From Butyriboletus loyo (Eukaryota; Basidiomycota; Agaricomycetes; Boletales; Boletaceae), in NCBI GenBank assembly GCA_038093515.1, contig JBBPSI010000025.1, forward strand, positions 124,001-188,000: a stretch of 64,000 bases of DNA, read 5' to 3'. The notes under the pieces were generated by a model. That model was not told the origin of the DNA. It did no database searches and saw nothing but the letters and a program-made list of their open reading frames with translations. Each line of letters starts with the position of its first letter. Position 1 is the stretch's first letter. Shown here piece after piece: positions 10,187-24,271 of the stretch. Both the position numbers and the translations under genes were made by a program.

Positions 10187-11831
10187 TTACAGTTGCGCAG
10201 CCTCGTTGTTGAGAGCATGTTGGATACCACGAGCAAGAGTTTCAAGGAGTTTTGGTTTCAGATCTGCCATTACTCCCGTCGAGACATCGACCGACTGACG
10301 AATATGCCATACACCGTCGTCTCCTTTCGTTGGATTGGACCTGAAACATCTCAGATAGGACTTGATGACTCCACCTGTATGGAACCGCGAGCCCTCGGGA
10401 TATCCGAAGTGCGCACTACACCAGTCGATCCTAACGCGAAAATGAGCCTTCGAATTATTTTGAAAAAATCGCACAACTTACACTGTGTTTGAGTTGACCA
10501 TTACCACGTTGTCATGAAACATAAAGAGGAACGATTTTCCAGCATTTGTTGTCTCAAGCATGTGGTTGCTTGCCACTGACATCCAATTATAGATATAATC
10601 AGGTTCTCTGCACTGTATGAGCGCGTGACGAAGAGCAGTAGCGATTCCAGCCATATCCGTCGGAACAGTAGCAGGAACCTGGCGAATTCAGCACTGTTCA
10701 TCAATCAATTCGAGGGATAAACCGATGGACACGAACATTCTGTACCAGATTGCCTACCACATTCTCGTCGACGAAGGAAGCGCTGATGTTACGGTACTGG
10801 AAACAAATGAGACCACCACCATCAAGCATATGGACTGACTTACGCTGCTTGCATTCGTGACCTGCTGCACAGGGATGCTTCTGTTACAATTCAATATAGC
10901 GACGAGATAAGCAGTGAGACAGTCTTGTTTTGAGAGATATGTCTGTTTCTGTTCAGAGAGTGCCGACCGAAGCTCGGCGATGTCGTGAATGTCAAACCGC
11001 CATCTCACATGCTCGACATTCTTGCACGATTCCATAAATAATTCCAGGAGTTCGGTGAAGAAGCGAGTATCGTGTAAATGGGGCATGCGGGGCCAAAACT
11101 CTTCCACAATAGAGCTTGACGGCGTGGGAAAATGATGTTTCTTGAAGGTTGGAGCTGCATACTCCGGGGATAGGCCTTGATAGAATTGGGAGAGTGTGTG
11201 TATGAAATGCGACAGCAGGATAGCATCACCTAGTGTTGAGCGATCAGAAGTGTGCAAATGGGACTAGGAAAAACGAGAGACCGAGTGTGTGATGCCAAGA
11301 GACACCGATACATGTTTCGTTGTTAAGGAAGGTCAATTTAAGACGAAGAAGGGGGGCACCGCCGTTGACAAGGTTAGCACCGACGGGCTGATTGTTTAGG
11401 AACAGGGATATATCATCCTGGATGACCCAATCACCGTCGAGGAGTGAGTCAGAGGTCGTGTCGAGCTTGTAATCAATGTGCACAGGAATAGCAGAATCGG
11501 TGAGTTCAATCTAAGAGAAGTGAGATAGAAGCCAAGGTGATTCCTGCAAATCGACCCACAAACCAACGCCCACCATTACACCGAAGCTGTCCCGCAGCGT
11601 GTGGGTATAGTTGGAGAGCTTTGGAGAGAGCCTCCTCGAACTTGAGGACATCAAGTTCTGTCGGCAGGACATGAACGTTGTGGATCTGAACCTGGCATGA
11701 GGATTGGGAACATGATCGGAACGAAGGCCTACGCTATGCAACCAGAGATCATAGCCAGGTAATTCTATATGTTGATGGGTTGCAAGGGCAGTTGGCAGTT
11801 TAGGTGATACGAGGCGCTGGATGAAAGACAT
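10187..11831 (-). CDS. BAHD-type (transferase family) acyltransferase
   Basis: The protein starts MSFIQRLVSPKL at 11831, then ELPGYDLWLHS. It is spliced (41 bp intron, GTAGGC...CCAG) to VQIHNVHVLPTELDVL, then ALSKALQLYPHAAGQLR. The catalytic HHxxxD motif is complete across an intron: SWHHTLG joins DAILLSHF. The C-terminal half ends with DWCSAHFGYPEGSRFHT, which occupies the position of the plant DFGWG structural motif. The stop is TAA at 10187. These features match the acyl-CoA-dependent acyltransferases that acylate alcohols or amines of secondary metabolites in fungi. Substrate is unknown. The nearest possible pathway partner is the P450 7 kb away, with housekeeping genes between, so a cluster is not supported. 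Earlier ATGs (12010) lie in a frame that does not join to the domain. Confidence 0.82.
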
Positions 11832-12761
11832 GGCTGAGTAGACAGGCTGGAGGCGGGGGTATTTATCCCACTTCCTGGATCCAATATGTCCTGCAAATCT
11901 CTTTGGGACACAGCAAGTGGACTTGGCCACCTCAGGGTCAAACAAGATTTTCGGATAAATGCGTGCCAGTGGCTTTCAGGAGATCTGAATTGAAGTTTGC
12001 ACGGTGCCATGGGAAGATTATATTACGTCCCATTCCCTTGAAATGAGAAATTGATGGGGTGAGTACAACGCATGCTCACTTACACGTAGTTATGAGACAT
12101 AAATCACCACACACCAAACGAAACTTGCTCCAAGCAAGCAACTCCGCGGAGTGATGAATCTCTTCGTAGCCTGATAGGGCCTGAGGTACTAGCTCACCGG
12201 AAGCCGAGCGTAGGAGGGAGGTGCATGTAAGTAGTAACAATGTGCCTGTGTGGGCCGACGTTTGACCACGTTCTGCCAGTACTTGTACCGAATGCCCCCG
12301 CAACCGAGCGGAAACAGAATCCACACGACGCCACCGCCAGAAATGATATCTAACCGAATATGTGTCTATAACCAAGAAAACAAACGTACTCGTCGGCTCC
12401 TTATAAACAGTCCGGTGGGGTTTAAACGGTAACCTGCGGGTTTCATATCTGCAGAGCGAACCGGGTTAGCCGAGGAACTGGTCCGTGCATGAAATCTTGA
12501 ATTTTCCTCTTTTGTTGGCCATCGTCCAATCAATAACCTGCGGTAGAGCAGTCAAGCGGTAACGTTACTATGCGCCTCAGTACAGATGGCCATCTAGTCA
12601 GGGCTTCGCACCTCAGAGGCGGGACTTCATCACGATCACGAAAACTAAAGACACAGAGACTTGCAAATTGACGTTATCGACAGCCCTTTCGATCCGCTGG
12701 GGCTGAGAAACAAGGGAGATACAATACATAATGATCTACGAGTCCAGGACTAGTAACGCTG
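11832..12761. other. Intergenic region between Rpt1 and the acyltransferase
   Basis: About 930 bp between two minus-strand genes, holding the terminator of RPT1 and the promoter of the acyltransferase. I see a perfect 10-bp palindrome, GTAACGTTAC, near 12560 and a repeated AACCTGCGG word at about 12432 and 12535. Open frames here lack an ATG or any family signal. Confidence 0.4.
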
Positions 12762-14606
<1,845 letters not shown>

Positions 14607-14752
14607 TGTGGAAGGAGTACCGTGGTCGTGCTGACGTTTGGGCGGGGACGCGTCATTGGGGTATACGCGCTTCGGCTATTCCCGACGGAATTTAGATTCC
14701 GCTTTGGGACTATTCGCTAGTGGCAGTCCCTCCTCCTGCATCACCAACGACG
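14607..14752. promoter_or_regulatory. Shared bidirectional promoter of RPT1 and VMA1
   Basis: Only 146 bp separate the two start codons. It contains GGGGACGCGTCATTGGGG (14644-14661), which combines an ACGCGT box with an inverted CCAAT box (ATTGG). Which factor acts here is not known from the sequence. Confidence 0.6.
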
Positions 14753-17126
<2,374 letters not shown>

Positions 17127-17362
17127 ACTAATATGACATGCCTTTATTCTTGTACCCTGTCAGACGTAATACCACATTCATTCCCTATCAAGGTAACGTT
17201 TTGAGTAATCCTGAACGTCCCCTTGGAATCGTTGGAAAACTCATTCGAGTAAGTCAGAGCGTACGCATTTACACCGTCACTGATCAGGCAGCATCGAGAA
17301 GGCACCGCGAATTTTAGTTTGAAACATGAGGAAATGGCATTGAACGACTCAGTTGTGGTGAG

Positions 17363-19201
17363 ATGACGCCTCTTTCCACAGTAAGATACTGCGGAGTGAA
17401 CGACCCCCTCATCTGCAAGGGGTCATACATAATCCTGCCCCTCTCCCAGCCACTGGACCTTTTCTTTTCTACTGGCACCCGCCCTGGGTCTCACTTGAAA
17501 GCAAAGTATACGTCTTACCATACCCGTGTCGCTCGCTCTCGCGTGCGGCGCCTCTGCGTTACCTGTGGTAACCTTGCCTTGGTTCGGCCAGATTTCTTTG
17601 GATGGCCTTGCTAGATGTCCGAAATACATAACTGGTCTCGCAGAAGGGAGGTCTATCTACCGACTACTGGAAGATGATACGCAGTGAGTATTATCTGAAG
17701 CGATCTAGCGAATGGGAAGGAGCTTACAACAAACTAGATACTCCCGTTTGGTGAAGGCTATCGGCCTCAGTGAAAGTGTGGTTGACCTTCTCAGCGATCC
17801 TTCCAAGAGGCAGGTCCACGGATCCTTGGAGTGCGACAGGCCCCTAATCTGGACCGTCCTCCAGCATCACTTTCTTTGTTGTGCCCGATTCCAAATCCAT
17901 CGCAAACCTACAACGAGAGTCTTGTTCCTTTTCTCGCAGACAATCCTAGTGATGTCAGCCACGACCTTGGGGACCTTGTCCGACGGGTCGAGGAACTCGA
18001 GGAGGAACCTGACTCTCGCGATAAGGACAAGTGTAAAGAAGCGCTGGCAAACATTGTTCAGAAGATCATTGCATAACATATCCTTCCAGGGTCATACGAA
18101 ACTGCAGACCTCGTTCAGAATTCTTCATATGCCACCAACCTGACACTTAGTGACGGCTCAATGGACTGGGAACTGCTGAGGTTGAGCATTTATAGCACTT
18201 CCGTCCCCCCTCGCTTGAGGATCAAAATATTTGTGGAGATGACAAAGAGAAACATTTAAGCCAAAAATGGTGAGCGGATTTTTTTGGCTTTTTGTTATTC
18301 CCTCATCTTAGATGCTGTACCAGGCGTCACCCATCAAATCAGTCAACCCCTATTACCCCCTCCATCGATCTTCCAAGAGACTTTCTCTGTGCCAGAGGCT
18401 CTCTCTTTCTTCGTGAGGATCCTGTCTATTGTATGTCGTAGTTCTAGTTGCTGATGTTCTTCTAGACATCTGTCATCCAGCGCGTCGGTCTCACGGGTGA
18501 TATTGACCGCTCGAAATACTCTAGGGATGATGGGCATAAAGTTGGTTTCTTGGGAGCAACAGCAACTACTACGTTTGCTCCTGCATCCGACGCATTTGAG
18601 CGCCTTCCGAAGAAGTTGAGGGCGTACCTATTTTCACCATACGGACAGAAGGCACTGAAGAAATTACTGTAGTATCACATCGTACCCGACACCATTTTAT
18701 ACACTGGCAAGTGCACACAAACTATTTTTCCAAGAGATTACTTCTATAACTCAACGCCCGACCTCTTGGAACTCAGTCACTGCCTTTCATGCATTGGAGA
18801 CGCAATTTTTGGCACCAATACGTGCTCTCTTCGATGGTGACGTAACAGACGTCGTCTTGCCGAGAAACCTTCCCCACCTCCCAGAGCTTGTTTACGAGTA
18901 CAACACCACGCTTCCAACACTTCTTCAGGATCATCACCTTCAGGTCCATGTCGCGCGTTACAAATCAGGATTTCCTATTCCTGGCGTTTCGCGATACATT
19001 ACGATCTTCAAAGTCAATGGGCGCCATGTCGGACCATTCGATATTCCCGCACGCAATGGCGCGCTGCATGTTCCGACGACCATTCTTGATCCTCGCAAGG
19101 GGCGAGGCCACCATGGTGGCGACGGAAAGACTGAAGAGGACAAGGAAGCTGCATGGGAAGACTGGGAGGAGTGGCTTCCTCAGTGGGCTATGGAGAACTG
19201 A
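17363..19201 (+). pseudogene. Fasciclin (FAS1) domain secreted protein with two in-frame TAA codons
   Basis: An 18-nt first exon (MTPLST, 17363-17380) joins across intron 17381-17503 to a good signal peptide (IRLTIPVSLALACGASA). FAS1 repeats follow: YRLLEDDTQYSRLVKAI...ITFFVVPDS; HILPGSYETADL; then PLLPPPSIFQETFSV, TTFAPASDAFERLPKKL and KALKKLLYHIVPD. The C-terminus is acidic and ends WAMEN. TAA stands at 18074-18076 exactly where the FAS1 motif YHILPG needs Tyr. TAA also stands at 18257-18259 where Lys is expected before AKN. The frame also changes between VVPDS (17880s) and NPSDVS (17942) with no plausible intron. The intron 17810-17864 has a GC donor. FAS1 proteins act in adhesion at the cell surface. 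Three lesions in conserved places argue for a recent pseudogene; sequencing error or unusual processing are alternatives. Confidence 0.75.
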
Positions 19202-19548
19202 AATCTGCGACAAGTAGGGCATAGCCTTGTGTAAGAACATAAGCTACGCTTTTTAAAATTTTCCATATGTCTGGACAGCTCGGTCTGTGCAAGATGGTAC
19301 GACTATTCGAAGGGAGGCACCTGGAGGGGTTAAAAATATGACTGTCGACTGAAGTTTGATTGTAAATTTGTGTATGAATTCTGTTTAGCCAACGAGTGTG
19401 ATGACAGGGGATATTCGCCCTTTTTAGGTTACCTGAAGAGTCAAATAAGGCAAATCCTTTTGACCTTGACAAGTACAAACAACCTCCTTCCAAAGGGGTT
19501 TGTCACTGCCACATTATCCCAAGTACCTCCTGTTCAGCCCAAGCTTCC
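19202..19548. other. Intergenic region upstream of PRP38
   Basis: 347 bp between two plus-strand genes. It should hold the fasciclin terminator and the PRP38 promoter. I see no repeats, clear motifs or exons. Confidence 0.4.
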
Positions 19549-20526
19549 ATGGCGAACACAACAGTCAAAGGTGCTTTGGCTATTCACGGCCAGAATCCAC
19601 AGGTCATATTTTGTTTATTCCTGGTGCTTTCGCTCTTTCTGATCTGCGCAGTTCTTGGTGGAAACTGTAATTCGGAACCGGATATGGGAGTCAACGTATT
19701 GGAAGGAACATTGTTTCGCATTGACAGGTGTGTTCACCAGTATAACGTGTGAGAGGTTTCTTATTAATGATATCCTCAGCTGAGTCGCTTATTGACAAGG
19801 CTACAGAGCTCCACTGCATCGGGGGAGTTTATGGCAATCAGCGTCCTACCGAATTCCTCTGCTTGCTTCTGAAGCTCTTACAAATACAACCCGAGAAGGA
19901 GATTTTGATCGAGTACCTACAGGCTGATGAATTCAAGTGAGTCAGTCCTTGTATCTGACCCCGAATGGCGTATATTGACTTACTCATCAGATACATGAGA
20001 GCGCTGGCAGCGATGTATATCCGAATGACATTTCGTGCAGTGGAAGTATATGAAGTCCTTGAACCGCTCATGAAGGACTTCAGGAAGCTGAGATATCGGG
20101 ACATGTGTATGGTTTTAGGATCCTTCCGTAAACATCGCTAACGCTCTTGTAGCTGGATACTCGCTAACCTACTTTGACGAATTTATTTATAACTTGCTCA
20201 CCGAAGAGAGAGCCTGCGATATCATTCTACCTCGAATAGCCAAGCGGCAGACGCTGGAGGAGAACGGTGAAATTGGGCCACGCAAGAGTCGATTGTTGGA
20301 TGCGATGGAAGGCAAGAGCGAGGACGGAGCCAGTCACCGAAGTCGCAGCGCAAGTCGAAGCATCTCCAGGTCAAGGAGCCCAAGCATGGAAAATGATCGT
20401 TCCCCCCCCGTGAATGGGCGTTATGTTTCCAGAAGTCCCTCACGCTCACATTCGCTGTCACAATCGTCATATCGTTCACGTACTCGCAGTATTTCGCTTG
20501 ACAGAATAGAAACAGAACATGCATAG
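19549..20526 (+). CDS. PRP38: Pre-mRNA splicing factor 38 (Prp38/PRPF38A)
   Basis: This is a component of the U4/U6.U5 tri-snRNP and B complex, needed to activate the spliceosome. The ATG at 19549 gives MANTTVKGALAIHGQNPQ, then by splicing FLVETVIRNRIWESTYWKE and IGGVYGNQRPTEFLCLLLKLLQ. YMRALAAMYIRMTF and LRYRDMSGYSLTYFDEFI follow. This is the full PRP38 fold, about 258 residues. The last exon adds an RS-rich tail (RSASRSISRSRSPS and further SR pairs), as in animal and S. pombe-type PRP38 but absent from budding yeast. The stop is TAG at 20524. Four introns of about 50 bp. The next gene converges with only 26 bp between stop codons. Confidence 0.93.
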
Positions 20527-20552
20527 GGTGTATATTATATCGATGAAATATT

Positions 20553-21503
20553 TCACTCCATTGTCTGAACAGCAGGCTTTATCGAAAAGCTCTGGGTCTT
20601 GAACGTGAGGAGTTGCTTTGATAACTCTCTCCAGCGTTCCGACACAAGGGGCATTCTTTCCACTGCTTCCGGGGAGAGGTAACCTCGGTTTCGCCATTGG
20701 GTATACCAAACTGGAGAGGTCGTCAAATACTGAATCGTCAGAGAGTTCAACGAACGCACTGATATCGTTGCGACGAGTTGGTGCAGCAGAAACACGATCC
20801 GTTTGACCCTTGACGCAATCGCGCAGGGCAAGAGAATTATAATACTGGCAGAACACGCTACCACCATTGCTTTCTATGGCTTTAATGGCACTCTTTGATG
20901 CACGAGAAGGGGTGATGTGCACGGGTGACTTCAAGAATTCCGCACCCTGCAAATGGAAACATCAACATGCAATGGAAGGGATCTCAAATGAAGAAGACAC
21001 GAACATTACCCAATAATTTAATGCCGTCGTGCACATTGTGCACACAACCGCTCAACAGTAGCTCCCTTGTTGTAATGGGATTTTCTGGCGTTGAATGCAA
21101 GCGGCCTTGATCTATCCAATGTTGAAGACGGTCCAGGTTAACTGCGGCATATGTTTTGCGATTCCTGCACGGGAATTCAGCATGAGACATCCGGCAGTGC
21201 GACGACACATACGGGTTGACAAAACCCCTCTTGGGGAACTTCTTGAGTATTGTCGTCTGACCGCCTTCAAACCCAGCCTTGGGCTTCCCGTTACCGGAGC
21301 GAGCTTTCTGACCTTTGTGACCGCGTCCGGACGTGCCACCATATCCCGAGCCTTGACCTCGCCCGACGCGTTTTTGCTAACCAACTATTAGTGACATTCC
21401 AATCATATACTTCAAACAGACGTACATTGTGCAACGAGCCAGAGGCTGGCCTGAGGTTTGAAAGCGATACCCGTGCTACAGTTGAACGGACAACGGAGGA
21501 CAT
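20553..21503 (-). CDS. Mitochondrial large-subunit ribosomal protein uL15m (Mrpl10-type)
   Basis: The ATG at 21503 starts a basic presequence ([19 protein letters not shown]). It splices into [22 protein letters not shown], the glycine/arginine-rich loop that marks uL15. [17 protein letters not shown], and after a GTTCGT donor [11 protein letters not shown] and [17 protein letters not shown] follow. A further junction, RRND to [14 protein letters not shown], opens the mitochondrial-specific C-terminal extension, which ends AVQTME at 20553. The bacterial-like core plus extension fits yeast Mrpl10 and human MRPL15, in the mitoribosome near the peptidyl-transferase centre. A longer frame continuing past the last intron into PRP38 is not the real end. 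Confidence 0.88.
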
Positions 21504-21772
21504 GGTTGACGAGAACTTGGATTTGCTGGGGACAGGCGCGGAGACTAATTTTATTTTGGTTACAATAAATAACATATTCGAAAAATAAAATAAAGTTTGT
21601 CATTTGGGCATTAATATGCTGCTCTACAGTGAGGCTTATTTCAAAGGCGTAAAAGTCTTCTAAATTGACCGCAAATGAAACTATGGGTGTCAGTTGTTGT
21701 GCAGAAAGGGAGTAATCTTTTTGCGGGTTCTCTCAGAATCTCGCCGCGCCATCTCTCGCAGCAACCTCGAGT
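21504..21772. promoter_or_regulatory. Divergent promoter region of uL15m and the tRNA isopentenyltransferase
   Basis: 269 bp lie between two opposite start codons. The stretch 21540-21610 is AT-rich. No specific box is assigned. Confidence 0.5.
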
Positions 21773-23613
21773 ATGACCTCCTTGAAGCCTTTGATCGCCA
21801 TTTGCGGGACAACTGGAGTCGGAAAGTCCAAGCTGGGTGTGGAGCTCGCACTCAAGCTCGGCCAAGAAATCTATCAAGATCGCTCCGGCGAACATCGATG
21901 GCAGGGTGCACGTATCATCAACGCCGATTCCATGCAGATCTACACTGGTATGGACATAATCACCAACAAGATTCCTCAACCGGAACGTATGGGCGTGGAA
22001 CACCACCTTATGGACTTCAAGCAACCAGGCGAGCAGTACGTCGTCGGACAATGGGTATACGATGCCATCCAAGTGGTGAGTACCAATTTCAGAAACGTGC
22101 CGTCTGATTCTTTGAGGTCTTCCATGACAGATTGAGGAAACACATAAAATGAACCAAGTCCCTATTGTCGTCGGTGGAACGTCCTACTGGATCCAACATC
22201 TCCTGTTCCCTAATCGACTAGCCAACAAAGACGTGAACTCTACACCTAGAGCCGCTACCTCTGGTTACCCGATGTCCACTTCTTTACTGCATTCCATTTC
22301 GCAATTGACACCCAGTCTCTCTAACCTGTGGACGGCACTTCCAGAATCTCCACCAAATGCGGTCACTCATCCGGAGGATGCACTCTCTCTGCATGAGCTG
22401 TTGCAGGCTTTGGATCCCCCAGTAGCATCTCGATGGCATTGGAGAGACACTCGCAAGGTCTTGCGCAGCCTTCAAATTATGAAAGAGACAGGTAGAACGC
22501 CAAGCGAAATTATAAGTGAACAATCGGAGAGTGCGCTAATTCCTCGGTGTGTGGCCCTTGCTTCTTTTCAGTTTGAACAGTATGAAATAGCTTTCGCACA
22601 CAGATATCGAACCCTTTGCTTCTGGCTCTATGCTCAACCTTCGGCGCTGAACCCTCGCCTTGATGAAAGAATTGACGATATGATTAAGGTTCGTAAATTC
22701 TGTTCACTTGCGCTTTCTTCCGACCCACTTTCCTTTATGAAGCAAGGTCTTCTTAACGAAATAAGGTCTCTGCAAATGACCGTTTCTTCGTCCCAGGTTG
22801 CAGCCAACAACTCTTCAGTTGACGTGGAGGACGGGCCAAGTCCCTCAGCAACCGAGCTAGATTATACGGTCGGTATCTATCAATGCATAGGTACGCGGAA
22901 CCTTTCTGTGAGAGCATATGTTATATTTGCCGATAGGGTTCAAGGAATTCTGCGAATTTCTCTCATCCAATGGCTCTCAAGAAGCCTTCAACAAGGCGGT
23001 GGAACATATGAAACGGTCGACTCGCAAATATGCCAAACGTCAAGTCACGTGGCTGCGAAATAAATTGCTTCCCGCGATAGAGAGTGCCAACATGCACTCT
23101 GAAAATAAGATTTCAATGGCCTCTATGTATATTCTGGATGCTACGGGTATGCGCCTGCCCAGTAACCTGTCCGTCACAGATCACTGTAATTTCTTGTCAG
23201 TTTTGGGAGACCAATGGACCTCAAACGTTCTATCCCCTGCCGAATCGATCACGAATTGTAAGTTGAACCTGTGTATACGATTGCAACTGAGATTTTTTTT
23301 ACAGCTTTTTTACGAGAAGAACACCTTCCAACTCCCACATCATTATCCTCGACGGCAAGCGCAATGTTTGCTAATCAGAGTAAGCCAGTCGAGTGCGTCC
23401 ATTCGTTCGCGTGAGTGACGTTGAGTCTCACATTTCGTTAGCCCCTCCGACATCCTGCAAGCGAGACGGAAAACCGTGTGCCAAGTGTGTACAATAAATC
23501 CCCGGCGACCAGTGATGATTGAAGAACAAGATTGGGATGTACATCGAAAACAACGATTGCATAAACGGCTCCTCGCGAAGTCTAGGAAGAGACCTGAAGG
23601 ATTGCCTTCGTAG
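21773..23613 (+). CDS. MOD5: tRNA dimethylallyltransferase (isopentenyltransferase, MOD5/TRIT1/MiaA family)
   Basis: It adds a dimethylallyl group to A37 of tRNAs reading UNN codons, in cytosol and mitochondria. The ATG at 21773 precedes LIAICGTTGVGKSKL, the P-loop. INADSMQIYTGMDIITNK, HHLMDF and PIVVGGTSYWIQHLLF are signature motifs. WHWRDTRKVLRSL follows, and QCIGFKEFCEFL with STRKYAKRQVTWLRN are the tRNA-contacting blocks. After an intron near 23412 the C-terminus has a matrin-type zinc finger: VCQVC, then a His pair in DVHRKQRLHK, as in yeast Mod5 and human TRIT1. The stop is TAG at 23611. The N-terminal ~270 codons have almost no introns; those that exist are short. It appears intact and full length. 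Confidence 0.92.
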
Positions 23614-24271
23614 CCCCGGCTTGTATTACTCCCGAGATGCGGAAGATGGGAGCTGTAGTTCTGATGAATTGTTACATTTCACTTCATGATGCTACCCAGG
23701 TGAGTCTCGCTATAACATGATTACATCCTGTGGGGCATCATGCATCAAGTTCCATGTTCCCTATACTCAGCTAGCAAATAAAGGGCGCAGGGTTTCCACC
23801 CGCATTCTTTCCGTTCAACAGGAGTATATCCAAGTCTTCTCATGTGGGATAGGTGAGCCACCAAGGAACTCTTAGTCTAAGTTGCCCGTGCCAGTGACGA
23901 AACAAATGATCTCCTGATTGATGTCTGATTATGGGGGAGGTCGGACCTCGTCGACATTCTTCAAGCTTAACTCAAGTTCAGAACCGGTTGGGCATCTCCG
24001 GATAATCGCAAGCATGGGGAATGGGTCGAGCAGTGGTAGCTAGGCAATAGCTAGGACAACTGTATACGTTGTACAACGTTTGCGGAAAATTGTTGTCGGT
24101 AGACGTTGCCGCCGCAAACTTACTTGCCACCATCGTCGAGCATCTTGGTCTGTGTGGGCGCTGCGAGTATTCTGCCGCTCACGACGTTCGTTTCGCCTTG
24201 GGACGTGGCTTTCCGGTTTCTACGTCAGACACATAGGATTGTGTCCTCGGTCGCCTTCTCGTTCTCAAACC
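23614..24271. other. Intergenic region upstream of the Rco1-like gene
   Basis: 658 bp between two plus-strand genes. It contains no recognisable exon or repeat. It should hold the promoter and 5' leader of the PHD gene. Confidence 0.4.

Noticed and set aside
11831..12010. Acyltransferase starting at the ATG at 12010
   Set aside because: That frame does not join by any intron to the YDLW and HHxxxD exons; the ATG at 11831 does.
14720..14752. VMA1 start at 14720
   Set aside because: That codon is GTG; the first ATG, at 14753, gives the conserved N-terminus.
20476..20800. uL15m ending in a frame that overlaps PRP38 (stop at 20476)
   Set aside because: A GTGCGT...CCAG intron leads instead to [19 protein letters not shown], which is the conserved C-terminus ending at 20553.
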